From assembly GCA_045807745.1 (NCBI GenBank), contig JBJMGT010000030.1:1-64000 (forward strand): a DNA stretch of 64,000 nt, in the 5' to 3' direction. The notes under the pieces are model-generated. The model was not told the origin of the DNA. It made no database searches and saw only the letters and a list, made by a program, of their open reading frames with translations. Position numbers and translations under genes: made by a program. This stretch comes from QHXQ01 sp045807745 (GTDB lineage: Bacteria > Acidobacteriota > Blastocatellia > Pyrinomonadales > Pyrinomonadaceae). Positions 27,241 through 37,058 of the stretch are shown piece by piece; within the stretch, counting starts at the first letter, position 1, and each line of letters opens with the position of its first letter.

Positions 27241-27789
27241 TCAGTTCCGCTTAAGGCTCTCTTTCCTGATGCTGCGAACCAGCTTGTACTCAATGAAAAT
27301 TATTAAGATCGGCACCAACGGAACGGCGCTCAGAGAGGTGGCTAAGCCCGCGCGTTTATATGTTGGATCATATTCCGTTCGTAGTGTGTTGCCCGTCGCG
27401 CCACGTATGGCCACGATTTAGCCTGCCCACTCTTCCGCCGTCACCCTATCTCCCGGTTTCAGCAAACTGTAGAGGCTAGGATCCGTTCCCCACCATACGG
27501 GAATGTCACCGTTACGGTTAGAGCTTAGCATAGACAGAGACACGTAATGAGTCGTTTTATTGCGACTGGAAGTGTCATACGTACCCTTGACGACTGACTC
27601 TATCTCGCGCCGACATCCGCTCTGCTCAGGGCTGGTACACGGAGGGGCAAGCTTGTACTGCGCTTCACTCCGCACGCTCTCGCGCCAGCGATAGCCTAAC
27701 ATTGGATACAAGACCAGACCGGCAAGAATCATCATGCCGAAGACCACAGCGTATACCTTCAGGTTAGCTTTAATCAGGTATTTGCGCAT
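27241..27789 (-). pseudogene. two-span membrane protein gene interrupted by an in-frame stop
   Basis: The first 123 codons give an N-terminal membrane segment (VFGMMILAGLVLYPML) and an extracytoplasmic domain ending AEEWAG. A TAA follows. The same frame then continues for 58 codons (IVAIRGATGNT onwards), with a second membrane segment (SAVPLVPILIIFIEY) and a basic tail, to TGA at 27241. The join AEEWAG-stop-IVAIRG looks like a single-base change of a sense codon. No family is known to me. It may be a decayed cassette gene, or a sequencing error. It is the second gene from the integrase; only attC-F is visible beside it. Confidence 0.65.
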
Positions 27790-27924
27790 TGGAACTCCGC
27801 CTGATTTTATTCAATAGCTTTTCAATCGTGTTGGAGCATGACAAGCACGACTCTAAGACAAAGACACAATATACCTGCAAAATTGTTTTCATTGGTTTAT
27901 TCATATCATCCCATAGAAGCAGAG

Positions 27925-28030
27925 GCATAACGGTTGAGTTGACGCGGCGGCGCGATTCAAAGCACCCTCCGCTGCACCAAGCTAGTTGAGAAACACGCCC
28001 CCGCCGCTCGCGTCCAACGATTTGTTATGC
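27925..28030 (-). other. integron attC site F (nearest the integrase)
   Basis: The 106-bp element is bounded by GCATAAC (27925-27931) and GTTATGC (28024-28030), exact complements. The inner arms gttgagttgacgcggcggcg and the complement of cgccgctcgcgtccaacgat pair with a few bulged bases, the best attC fold in the array. It ends the first cassette. Confidence 0.9.
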
Positions 28031-28044
28031 CGCGTCGATTGGTG

Positions 28045-28446
28045 TCACATGTCACGCAAGCGATTGGCCAACCCTCGAAACTGGCCTGTCCCTTCCGCCA
28101 GTTGATCCATAAAGCCCTCATATGAATGACTGCCTCGTTCGCCGCTAGTGGTAAGTTGTTTCCACGCATCGCAAACCCTATCTAGTTCGGTGGCTAAGCG
28201 GTTAATCTCGTCAGATGCAAGTGTCCCATGCCCGATATCTCTTATCGGTTCGACGTACTGCCTCAACTCCGCACACAAATTGATGGTTTGCCTTCTATCG
28301 TCGCTCGTTTCGCTGACACGCTGCAGGACATTACTGATCTGGTCGCATAGCGATGCAAATTTCTTTCGTTTCTCGTCGTTAAGCTGTCGCTTCCATGTAA
28401 TAATCCCGGCAAGACCTTTCACCGCCGCTATCACGTCACCAAGCAT
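28045..28446 (-). CDS. hypothetical helical protein, first integron cassette
   Basis: This 133-aa protein is predicted to be almost all helix (for example KRKKFASLCDQISNVLQRVSE, NRLATELDRVCDAWKQL), soluble and without a signal. No family is recognised. An ideal site (aggagg, 5 nt) precedes ATG 28446. It is the first cassette after the attI boundary, the position usually expressed best from the integron promoter. Its 5' boundary (ttatgccgc) and its own attC-F (gcggcataa) match, so it is a complete cassette. Confidence 0.75.
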   Translation of the reverse strand: MLGDVIAAVKGLAGIITWKRQLNDEKRKKFASLCDQISNVLQRVSETSDDRRQTINLCAELRQYVEPIRDIGHGTLASDEINRLATELDRVCDAWKQLTTSGERGSHSYEGFMDQLAEGTGQFRGLANRLRDM

Positions 28447-28501
28447 GTGAACCTCCTCTAGGGTTAGTCAGCGTAAACGCTAGGCCGTGCCACCGCCAGC
28501 G

Positions 28502-28508
28502 GCATAAC
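28502..28508 (-). other. attI / first cassette junction
   Basis: GCATAAC on + reads GTTATGC on the minus strand, identical to the core boxes of attC-F. It lies 55 bp before the first cassette gene and about 95 bp from the integrase start, where attI is expected. The exact attI limits are unknown. Confidence 0.65.
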
Positions 28509-28511
28509 TAC

Positions 28512-28577
28512 TGATTATATAGCGGGCGCAGTATAACACTCATATAAGCGTGTTATATTGCGCCCGCTATATAATCA
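28512..28577. repeat. 28-bp inverted repeat between attI and intI
   Basis: Arms 28512-28539 and 28550-28577 are complementary except at one position, around a 10-nt loop. The outer end of each arm carries TATAAT facing outward: on + at 28570-28575 toward intI, and on the minus strand at the mirrored position toward the cassettes. The element may thus hold both the integrase and cassette promoters. No good -35 box is seen, so an activator or a different role is possible. Confidence 0.8.
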
Positions 28578-28601
28578 CACTATCAGAGCGGAGAGCCTCA
28601 C

Positions 28602-29568
28602 ATGCCCAAACTGCTCGATGAAGTACGGAATCTGGCGCGCCTCAAGCACTTGAGCTTGAGCACAGAGCGTGCTTATGTCTATTACATCAAACAATTCATT
28701 CTCTTTCATCAGAAACGTCACCCGCGAGAAATGAGTAGTATCGAGGTGCAGGCTTATCTGACCTATTTGGCTGTGCAGAAACAAGTCGCAGCGTCCACGC
28801 AAAATTCGGCCTTCAATGCACTCCTGTTCTCTTTCATGAAGTTCTGCACCGAGAAATGCCAGACTTGGCCGGCATTCCCCGTGCCCGGCGGCCAACTCGT
28901 CTGCCGGTCGTATTCACACGTGCGGAAGCGCAGCGCGTGTTGGCGCAGTTGCGCGGGCTGCCCTTGTTGATTGTCTCGTTGTTGTATGGCGGCGGCCTGC
29001 GCTCGTAATGGAGGCGATGCGGCTGCGTGTGAAGGACCTAGACTTCGAGCTTGGGCAGATCATCGTGCGCGATGGTAAGGGCGCAAAGGATCGGCTAACG
29101 GTTTTACCGCAGATGATAGTGCCGGACTTAAAGCAGCACTTAAGACAGGTGCGCCTGCTGCACGCTGCCGATTGCGCCGCCGGTCACAGTGATGTCTGGT
29201 TGCCATATACGCTGGCACGCAAGTACCCGCCGGCCGGCCGCGCCTGGAGCTGGCCGTACGTGTTCCCGGCGACGAAACTCTCACGCGCGCCCGGCGATAA
29301 GACCCTACGTCGGCATCATCTGGCCGCGACGGCCGTGCAACGTGCGGTTAAGCAAGCTGTCCAAGCCGCAGACATAGCCAAGTCGGGCGGCTGTCACACA
29401 TTTCGACACAGCTTTGCGACCCATCTGCTTGAAGCCGGATACGACATTAGAACGGTGCAGGAACTCCTAGGCCACAGGAACGTCAGGACAATGATGATTT
29501 ACACGCACGTGCTCAATCGTGGTGGGCGGGGCGTACGCAGCCCCCTCGACTTGGCACAGCCAAGCTGA
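28602..29568 (+). pseudogene. intI: integron integrase IntI, two frameshifts
   Basis: Translation in three successive frames gives one complete IntI tyrosine recombinase of about 320 residues. The N-terminal SAM-like domain starts MPKLLDEVRN. The frame shifts near 28830 (NALLF is followed by FHEVLHREMPDL in the next frame) and again near 29002 (LLYGGGLR to MEAMRLRVKD). Each fits the loss of one C. The integron-specific patch follows (ARKYPPAGRAWSWPYVFPA), then HTFRHSFATHLLE, LLGHRNVRTMMIYTHV and the end. The catalytic Arg, Lys, His-x-x-Arg, His and Tyr are all still encoded. Unless the shifts are sequencing errors, the array can no longer recombine on its own. It ends 6 bp from gcvPB. Confidence 0.92.
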
Positions 29569-29574
29569 GTCTGT

Positions 29575-31095
<1,521 letters not shown>

Positions 31096-31097
31096 AA

Positions 31098-31180
31098 GTC
31101 TGGAGTCTGGAGTCTGGAGTCTGGGGTCTGAAGCCAAAAGCAAAAGCTTGTTTTTTGACTCCAGACTCTAGACTCCAGAC
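31098..31180. repeat. heptamer palindrome, unit GTCTGGA
   Basis: Five tandem heptamers GTCTGGA (last two degenerate) fill 31098-31132. The complement (units GACTCCA, GACTCTA) fills 31157-31180, with a loop of about 24 nt. It sits between gcvPA and gcvPB, and the right arm encodes the last codons of gcvPA (QSGV and the TAG stop). Inside an operon it might cause partial termination or mRNA processing. Confidence 0.85.
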
Positions 31181-32517
31181 TGTTTTAATCCTGCGACGAG
31201 CGCGTCGATCTCTGCGCGCGTGTTGGTTTCCGTGACGCAGACGAGCAAGTCGTTGGGCCGGTCGGGGCGATAACTTGAGAGCGCCAGTCCGCCGGTGATG
31301 TTGTGTTCGGCTGCGAGGCGGCGCAGCAACTCGGCCGCAGACGCGGGCGCGCGCACGACGAACTCGTTAAAGCGCGGCGCGGAGTAGGGCAGCGAGAAAC
31401 CCGCAAGCGCGCTGATTTGGCGCGCAGCGTAAGCCGCCTTCTGCGCGCATTGCAGCGCCACTTCCTGTAAGCCTCTGCGCCCAAGCGTCTCCATGTAGAT
31501 CGTCGCGGCGAGCGCGATCAGACCTTCGTTGGTGCAGATGTTCGAGGTCGCTTTCTCGCGCCGGATATGCTGTTCGCGCGTGGCGAGCGTCAGCACAAAG
31601 CCGCGCCGTCCTTCTTTGTCATAGGCGACACCGACGAGGCGACCGGGCAGTTGCCGCGCGTAACGTTCGCGCGTCGCAAACAACCCGACGTAAGGGCCGC
31701 CAAAGCTCAAGGGCACGCCGAACGATTGCCCTTCCGCGACCACGATGTCCGCGCCACACGCGCCGGGCGCGCGCAAGAGACCCAGCGACATACTCTCCGT
31801 CACGGCGACGACGAGCAGCGCGCCGACCTTATGTGCGCGCTCGGCCAACGCTTGCAGGTCTTCGACGCAGCCGAAAAAGTTGGGCGACTGGATGACGACC
31901 GCCGCCGTCCGTTCGTCGAGTTGGGTCGCACCGTCAAGACTCGTCAAGCCCGTCTGTTCATCAATCGTCGCCTGTTGCAGCTCGATGCCGGCGTGGGCGA
32001 CGTAAGTCTCTGTGACGTGCAGGTATTCGGGATGGAGCGCGGGCGAGACGATGATCTTGTTGCGGCGCGTCACGCGCTCGGCCATCAAGACCGCTTCGGC
32101 GACAGAGGTCGAGCCGTCGTACATCGACGCATTGGCGACCTCCATGCCGGTCAATTGGCAAATCAATGTCTGAAACTCGAAGATCGCTTGCAGCGTGCCT
32201 TGCGAGACTTCGGGTTGATAGGGTGTGTAGGCGGTGAAGAACTCGGCGCGTTGAATGAGCGCGTCGATGATCGTCGGCGCGTAGTGCGCGTAAGCGCCCG
32301 CGCCTAAGAAACTCGGCCGGTAGGCGGCCTTGTTCTTGGCGGCGAGCTGGTCGAAATACGCGAGTAGTTCAGGCTCGGAGAGTGCGGCCGGTGTGTTGAG
32401 CGGCGCGCGCAAGAGGATGTCGGCCGGGATCGACGAGAAGAGTTCTTCGGGCGCTTGCAAGCCGACGGTGCGCAGCATCTCTGTGCGCTCGGCGGGCGAG
32501 TTCGGAATGTAACGCAA
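31168..32517 (-). CDS. gcvPA: glycine dehydrogenase (decarboxylating) subunit 1
   Basis: The product (449 aa) is the N-terminal half of the glycine decarboxylase P protein. Typical motifs are YIPNSPAER at the start, FLGAGAYAHY, YTPYQPEVSQG and SMYDGSTS. It forms a heterotetramer with GcvPB. The start is TTG 32517, which follows the gcvH stop by a few bases with GGAG upstream. The 3' end runs into a heptamer palindrome. Confidence 0.96.
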   Translation of the reverse strand: MRYIPNSPAERTEMLRTVGLQAPEELFSSIPADILLRAPLNTPAALSEPELLAYFDQLAAKNKAAYRPSFLGAGAYAHYAPTIIDALIQRAEFFTAYTPYQPEVSQGTLQAIFEFQTLICQLTGMEVANASMYDGSTSVAEAVLMAERVTRRNKIIVSPALHPEYLHVTETYVAHAGIELQQATIDEQTGLTSLDGATQLDERTAAVVIQSPNFFGCVEDLQALAERAHKVGALLVVAVTESMSLGLLRAPGACGADIVVAEGQSFGVPLSFGGPYVGLFATRERYARQLPGRLVGVAYDKEGRRGFVLTLATREQHIRREKATSNICTNEGLIALAATIYMETLGRRGLQEVALQCAQKAAYAARQISALAGFSLPYSAPRFNEFVVRAPASAAELLRRLAAEHNITGGLALSSYRPDRPNDLLVCVTETNTRAEIDALVAGLKQSGV

Positions 32518-32523
32518 CTTTGC

Positions 32524-32916
32524 TTACTCCGTTTCGGCTTTCGTGTAGTCTTCGTACTCGGCGGCCGTCATCAACTTGTCCACCGCACCGAGGTCGCTGA
32601 TGCGCAAGCGAATCATCCACGCCGCGCCGTAAGGATCGGTGTTGACCTGCTCCGCCTCGTCTTGCAAAGTCTCATTCACCTCAGTCACTTCGCCCGCGAC
32701 GGGACAGTACAACTCCGACACAGCCTTGACCGATTCGACGTTGCCGAACGATTGATGTGCCTCGAACGTGTCGCCGACGCGGGGCAGCTCGACAAAGACC
32801 ACATCGCCCAAAGAATCCTGCGCGTGATCCGTGATGCCGATGGTGCCAATGTCGCCTTCGACTCTGACCCACTCGTGATCCTTACTGTAATGCAAATCTT
32901 CCGGAATGTTCGCCAT
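32524..32916 (-). CDS. gcvH: glycine cleavage system H protein
   Basis: The product (130 aa) is the lipoyl carrier of the glycine cleavage system. The lipoylated lysine is Lys64 in ESVKAVSEL, and the N-terminal YSKDHEW is diagnostic. It shuttles the aminomethyl group from P protein to GcvT. ATG 32916 has a strong site (gaggag). It lies 14 bp after gcvT and 6 bp before gcvPA, so all are one operon. Confidence 0.97.
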   Translation of the reverse strand: MANIPEDLHYSKDHEWVRVEGDIGTIGITDHAQDSLGDVVFVELPRVGDTFEAHQSFGNVESVKAVSELYCPVAGEVTEVNETLQDEAEQVNTDPYGAAWMIRLRISDLGAVDKLMTAAEYEDYTKAETE

Positions 32917-32930
32917 GATGCTCCTCGAAA

Positions 32931-34049
32931 CTATCTCTTCTCGCGTTTATAAAACGGCGTCGGCACGATGCGCGCGGCGACGGGGCGACCGCGCACGTCG
33001 ATCTCTAGCTCCTGTCCTTCATTGGCATGTTCGACGGGGACGTAAGCGAGGCCGATGTTCTGCTTCAAATAGGGTGCGGGGCTGCCCGACGTGACGCGGC
33101 CGATCTTCCCGCCATTAAGCAGCACGTCTTGATTATCGCGGGCGATGCCGCGCTCCGTGACTTCAAAGCCGACGAGCTTGCGCTTGACGCCTTCTGCCTT
33201 TTGCTGCGCGAGTATTTCACGCCCGATGAAGTCGCCTTTGTTGAGTTTACAAATCCAACCGAGATTGGCTTCCAAGAGCGTGGTCGTCTCGTCGATCTCA
33301 TGCCCGTAGAGCGCCATCGCGGCTTCGAGCCGGAGCGTGTTGCGCGCGGCGAGACCGCAGGGCAGGATGCCGTCGGCTTGGCCGAACCGGCCTACGGCTA
33401 AAAACTTCTGCCAGAGTTGTTCCGCTTTGTCGGGCGCGGCGTAGATCTCGAAGCCGTCCTCGCCCGTGTAGCCCGTGCGCGAGATGAGCGCGGGCACACC
33501 GTCAACCTTGCCTTCGCGAAAATGATAGTACTTGATCTCCGCGAGCGGCGTCTCCGTCAACTGTTGCAACAGCCCAAGCGCATCTGGGCCTTGCACGGCG
33601 ATCTGGCAGAAGTCTGCGCTGCGATTTTGCAACTCGACGCGCTCGTCGCCGCGATGCCGGTTGAGCCAGTCCCAGTCCTTATCGGTCGTCCCGGCGTTGA
33701 CGACGAGCAACAGGTGATCTTCAGCAAAGCGATAGACGAGCAGATCATCGACGACCGTGCCAGCGGGCGTGGTCAGTGCGGAGTAATGCGCTTGCCCATC
33801 GACGAGCTTGCTCACGTCGTTCGAGCAGAGGCGATTGACGAAGGCGATTGATTCAGGGCCGCGCACTTCGATCTCGCCCATGTGCGACACGTCGAAGAGA
33901 CCGGCGTGGCGGCGCGTGCGCAAATGTTCTTCGACCGTGCCCGCAGGATATTGCACGGGCATGTCCCAGCCGCCGAAATCGACCATGCGCCCGCCCATGC
34001 GGCGGTGCACAGAGTTGAGCGATGTCTGCTTAAGCTGAGGCGCAGTCAA
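32931..34049 (-). CDS. gcvT: glycine cleavage system T protein (aminomethyltransferase)
   Basis: The product (372 aa) releases ammonia from the lipoyl-bound intermediate and forms 5,10-methylenetetrahydrofolate. Motifs include HRRMGGRMVDFGGWDMPVQY near the start, DVSHMGEI, and YTGEDGFEIY in the middle, with the GCV_T C-terminal barrel after. The start is TTG 34049, with gaggag 6 nt upstream. It is first in the operon gcvT-gcvH-gcvPA-gcvPB. No glycine riboswitch could be recognised in the short leader of about 60 nt. Confidence 0.96.
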   Translation of the reverse strand: MTAPQLKQTSLNSVHRRMGGRMVDFGGWDMPVQYPAGTVEEHLRTRRHAGLFDVSHMGEIEVRGPESIAFVNRLCSNDVSKLVDGQAHYSALTTPAGTVVDDLLVYRFAEDHLLLVVNAGTTDKDWDWLNRHRGDERVELQNRSADFCQIAVQGPDALGLLQQLTETPLAEIKYYHFREGKVDGVPALISRTGYTGEDGFEIYAAPDKAEQLWQKFLAVGRFGQADGILPCGLAARNTLRLEAAMALYGHEIDETTTLLEANLGWICKLNKGDFIGREILAQQKAEGVKRKLVGFEVTERGIARDNQDVLLNGGKIGRVTSGSPAPYLKQNIGLAYVPVEHANEGQELEIDVRGRPVAARIVPTPFYKREKR

Positions 34050-34116
34050 GCGCGTCTCCTCGGCCTCGAACGACGGCTGCGGCGGCCGAAAAAATATGAT
34101 GTGAACTTAGGCGAGA

Positions 34117-34145
34117 AACCTAACACGCTGCGCGCGCGAGCGTCA
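34117..34145 (-). promoter_or_regulatory. probable promoter of the gcv operon
   Basis: On the minus strand TTGACG (34145-34140), a 17-bp spacer and TTAGGT (34122-34117) lie about 70 bp before gcvT. The -35 box is near consensus and the -10 box weak. Confidence 0.5.
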
Positions 34146-34198
34146 AGCAACGCCCGCGGCCGGCATGGACGCATCGCAGGACGATAGCAGTGAGACGA

Positions 34199-34993
34199 TT
34201 ATGTCTTTGCTTTCGGGAGCGGAAACCAGACGTACTTTGCGCCCGTCCAGTAGAGACAGCCGTGTGCGCCGCTCAACTCTTGATCGACAATGTCGCCGCG
34301 CAGATGTGGGGCGAGCGTCTTATAAGTGCTGAGCGCTTCCTGCCGCGACTCCATGTGGAGGCCGCGCCCGACGGCGTTCTTGAGTAGATATGTCTGTTGC
34401 GCGTCGGGGTTGCGCCAGCCCGCCTCCTTGTAGCCGTGAATGATGGTCAGGAGCAGATCATTGGGCTGCACCTTGACGGGTTCGGCCGGTGTGGGCAACT
34501 TCTGTATGGCCTTGTTCGGATCGGGCACGGCGACAAAATGAGGGTCTTCCAGAATCCAGTTGGCGACCTCGCTGTTGATGTCCGCGAGCTTGTCGGCAAT
34601 AGGCCGGACGACGATAGCGATGTCTTCCGAGCCGTCGCCATTGAAGTCGCCGACGATGGCGTTCTGCGGCTGCGCCTGAGCAAGTTGCACCGCGCCTTGA
34701 AAGATGTGCGCGAGCTTGGCTTCCGCCTCGGCCGGTTGGATAGCTGCGGGTGTCGCCGACGCGGTCGGCGCGGGCGACGCGGTCGGCGCGGGTTGTGGGG
34801 TGGCTGCACTCTGCGTCGTTGTGGTCTGGGTAGTTGTGGTCTGCGTTGTGCCGGTCTGTGTCGGCCCGGACACGTTGTCCGTTTGCTGGCGCGAGCCGGT
34901 ACAGGCGCTGAAGCAGAGCGCGCCGAAGCAGAGCAGGGCAGGGCGAAAAAATTTTGCGCTGAGTGCGCAAAGGTATGTTTGCGGGTCTTGCAT
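34199..34993 (-). CDS. lipoprotein with a Thr/Pro-rich linker
   Basis: The product (264 aa) has a signal peptide with lipobox FSAC. A low-complexity linker of Thr, Gln, Ala and Pro follows (residues 35-85). The C-terminal soluble domain contains VGDFNGDGSEDIAIV, an FG-GAP/EF-hand-like calcium loop. The rest (NWILEDPHFVAVPDP, YWTGAKYVWFP) is not recognised. Exported acidobacterial proteins often have such linkers. ATG 34993 is chosen because the longer frame (to 35095) runs through the terminator of the neighbouring gene; its ribosome-binding site is weak. Confidence 0.72.
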   Translation of the reverse strand: MQDPQTYLCALSAKFFRPALLCFGALCFSACTGSRQQTDNVSGPTQTGTTQTTTTQTTTTQSAATPQPAPTASPAPTASATPAAIQPAEAEAKLAHIFQGAVQLAQAQPQNAIVGDFNGDGSEDIAIVVRPIADKLADINSEVANWILEDPHFVAVPDPNKAIQKLPTPAEPVKVQPNDLLLTIIHGYKEAGWRNPDAQQTYLLKNAVGRGLHMESRQEALSTYKTLAPHLRGDIVDQELSGAHGCLYWTGAKYVWFPLPKAKT

Positions 34994-35057
34994 CCTTTTA
35001 TGCTCCGTCAAGATTGATGTGGACGCAAAGCAGCCAAGCGCCCCGGTGTGAGATGAA

Positions 35058-35090
35058 AGGCCGGTCGAGCTTCCCTTGCTCAACCGGCCT
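35058..35090 (-). terminator. terminator of the di-haem cytochrome gene
   Basis: A 13-bp stem (35058-35070 with 35078-35090, one G-T pair) and a 7-nt loop are followed on the minus strand by TTTC. It lies 40 bp after the cytochrome stop. Confidence 0.8.
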
Positions 35091-35130
35091 CGCATTTGTG
35101 ACTCCGTAGGTGACGCAAGCTAGTTGGTTG

Positions 35131-36405
35131 TTACAACGAGTTGAGAAACGCGGCGATCTGATTCCGCTGCGTGACGCTCAACGCGCGGTAGTTGTTGATG
35201 ACGCCCGTCGCTTCGCCCGCGTGGCGCAGCACTGCCTCGCCGCGGGTCGTGTTCTCGCCGTCGTGCATCAAGCGGTCGCGCGTGCGGCTGCCCCAGAGCG
35301 GCGGGGTGCGTAGTTTGTTGGCGGTACTTTGCCCGCCGTTCTGCACGATGCCATCGCCCGTGCCCACATTATGCAACAAGAAATCACTGTAGGGGTGGAA
35401 GGTCTTGTTGCCGAGCGCGGCGGAGACGGTCAGTGCGCCGCCGTTGATGACCGTGCCAGCGGGCGCAGTCGTCCACGATGCAACGTGGCAGATGGCGCAG
35501 CCGACCTGATTGAAGAGCGACTGACCCGTAGCGACATCCGAGGTGTTCACGGTCTCAGAGTTGCGCGGCGGCACCTTCGTCGCGCGCATGAAGTCGGCGA
35601 AGGCGACGATGTCCTCGTCCGGGTCTTCGCCGCAGTTTTGACCGGCGTTGGGCGTGCCGGCCACGCAGGGTTGGGTGTCAGCCACGGGGTCGAAGCCCGA
35701 CCCGAAGCCGACGAACCGGCCGTTCGAGGTATTCTCCACGAGATTGAAGCGGTTGGTGATGCCAATCTCGTTGAGGTAGGCGTCGGACGAGAACGAGAGC
35801 AGGCTCGCCATCTGATTCTTCCAGCCGAAGCGCCCGACGCGCAACGCGTTGTTCGCCTCGAACACCGGCACTTGAATAACTTGGCCGGCGATCTGCCCGC
35901 CGCTCTGCCCCGGCTGGGCGTTGGCGACGGCGACGATGTTGTTGCTGTCAATCGCCTCGATGAAGCCGTCGCCGACCGTGTTCAGCGATGTGCGGAAGGT
36001 GCGAACTGTCTCCGCGTTCGAAGGCACACGCTCCTGGATGTTGGCGTTGGTGGCGCGGTCGTTGATGAGGGAGCCGCCCGCCGCGTCCACGAAGTTGCCT
36101 GCGCCGTCGGTATGACCGGCGCGCAGTTCAGTGACCTGAGCGATGGCGCCGGTGACAGGGTTCTGGTGGCACTCGGCGCAGGACTGCATGTTGTAAACGG
36201 GCCCGAGACCTTTGGCAATATCGTCCCGCTCTTCGAAGACAGCCAAGTTGGCGTCGAAGTCGGCTTGATTGGTGTGTCCGTTGGTTAGATTGTCGAAGCC
36301 CGCGGGCGCTTCGGTCGCGGCCTGCGAGGCATTGCGCGTAAAGACTGCGGGCAATACGAACGCGGCTGCAAAGCAGCAGAGGACGAGTAGTTTAAGTAGC
36401 TTCAT
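35131..36405 (-). CDS. di-haem c-type cytochrome (DHOR-like oxidoreductase)
   Basis: The product (424 aa) has a signal peptide (MKLLKLLVLCCFAAAFVLP) and two haem c motifs, CAECH at residues 76-80 and CAICH at 303-307. The C-terminal part includes MHDGENTT and AEATGVINNY-like sequence (GEATGVINNYRAL). This matches the di-haem oxidoreductase (DHOR, 'CxxC di-haem YhjA/thiol oxidoreductase-like') family of periplasmic electron-transfer proteins. ATG 36405 has an excellent site (ggagg). The frame to 36558 adds a non-protein-like leader. Substrate and electron partner are unknown. Confidence 0.87.
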   Translation of the reverse strand: MKLLKLLVLCCFAAAFVLPAVFTRNASQAATEAPAGFDNLTNGHTNQADFDANLAVFEERDDIAKGLGPVYNMQSCAECHQNPVTGAIAQVTELRAGHTDGAGNFVDAAGGSLINDRATNANIQERVPSNAETVRTFRTSLNTVGDGFIEAIDSNNIVAVANAQPGQSGGQIAGQVIQVPVFEANNALRVGRFGWKNQMASLLSFSSDAYLNEIGITNRFNLVENTSNGRFVGFGSGFDPVADTQPCVAGTPNAGQNCGEDPDEDIVAFADFMRATKVPPRNSETVNTSDVATGQSLFNQVGCAICHVASWTTAPAGTVINGGALTVSAALGNKTFHPYSDFLLHNVGTGDGIVQNGGQSTANKLRTPPLWGSRTRDRLMHDGENTTRGEAVLRHAGEATGVINNYRALSVTQRNQIAAFLNSL

Positions 36406-37058
36406 CCTTTTCTCCTCCAAGTAACTTGGGCCTGATGGGTTCGGCGGCCCAAGGGGAAACACTGAGTTACTGGTCGGCTCAAGGAAGTCGAGTCGGCTTG
36501 GGTTGCGAGTTTGCGAGTCACACGTCACCTGAGGATTCCGGGGCGTCGAAGAAATCATTGCCTAAGCCCGTCGGGAGAGCGGGCAGATGAATTCGCACCA
36601 GTACAGCAAGACGCTTAGGTTGTTACAGCAATCGTCTGACGTGAGTAACGGACGCCGCTTGGTTCTTGCCATCCGACCCTGAAGCTTGGGGCGATCTCCG
36701 AGGCCGGCCCTTCTCTGGCGAAAAACTTACTGTTGTGGCAAAGCTAATAGCTTAAAGCAAGACCCACCATGGCTCGTGAGTTAAGACCAGACACGTGATT
36801 GACGATTCTCATGAGGTACTGAAGCAAGAATCTGAGGCGAGAGTCGTCAGTTAAAGTAAAGAGCACGGGCAGCCTAATTTTATTTGCCCCAAAAGTCAAT
36901 CAAAATTTGCGCGTGGGCCGACGAAGCACGAATCAATCTGCCATTCGACAGGCGCTGGCAATTAACTTGACTGTCTGCGCGCGCGGCCGATAGAGTGAAA
37001 AAGGTGTTTGCCCCACGCGCTGATAGGCCAGCCGGCGCGCAGCTTAAGGAAATTGCCA
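36406..37058. other. long intergenic region with a possible structured RNA
   Basis: These 650 bp carry no convincing gene. Bases 36561-36619 can fold with CCTAA/TTAGG (36561-36565 with 36615-36619) enclosing GCCCG/CGGGC (36566-36570 with 36580-36584). Because pairs read on either strand, it could belong to the long leader of the cytochrome gene or to a separate RNA. GGGCC/GGCCC near 36430-36452 forms another hairpin. The right end holds the promoter of the propeller gene. Confidence 0.4.
36967..36996 (+). promoter_or_regulatory. probable promoter of the propeller-protein gene
   Basis: TTGACT (36967-36972), an 18-bp spacer and TAGAGT (36991-36996), followed by GAA, precede the GTG start by about 60 bp. 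The same layout and the same TAGAGTGAA recur at 42944-42976. Confidence 0.5.

Noticed and set aside
28602..28970. Intact short recombinase
   Set aside because: The frame loses similarity after about residue 76, while the lost part continues in the next frame, so this is a frameshifted IntI.
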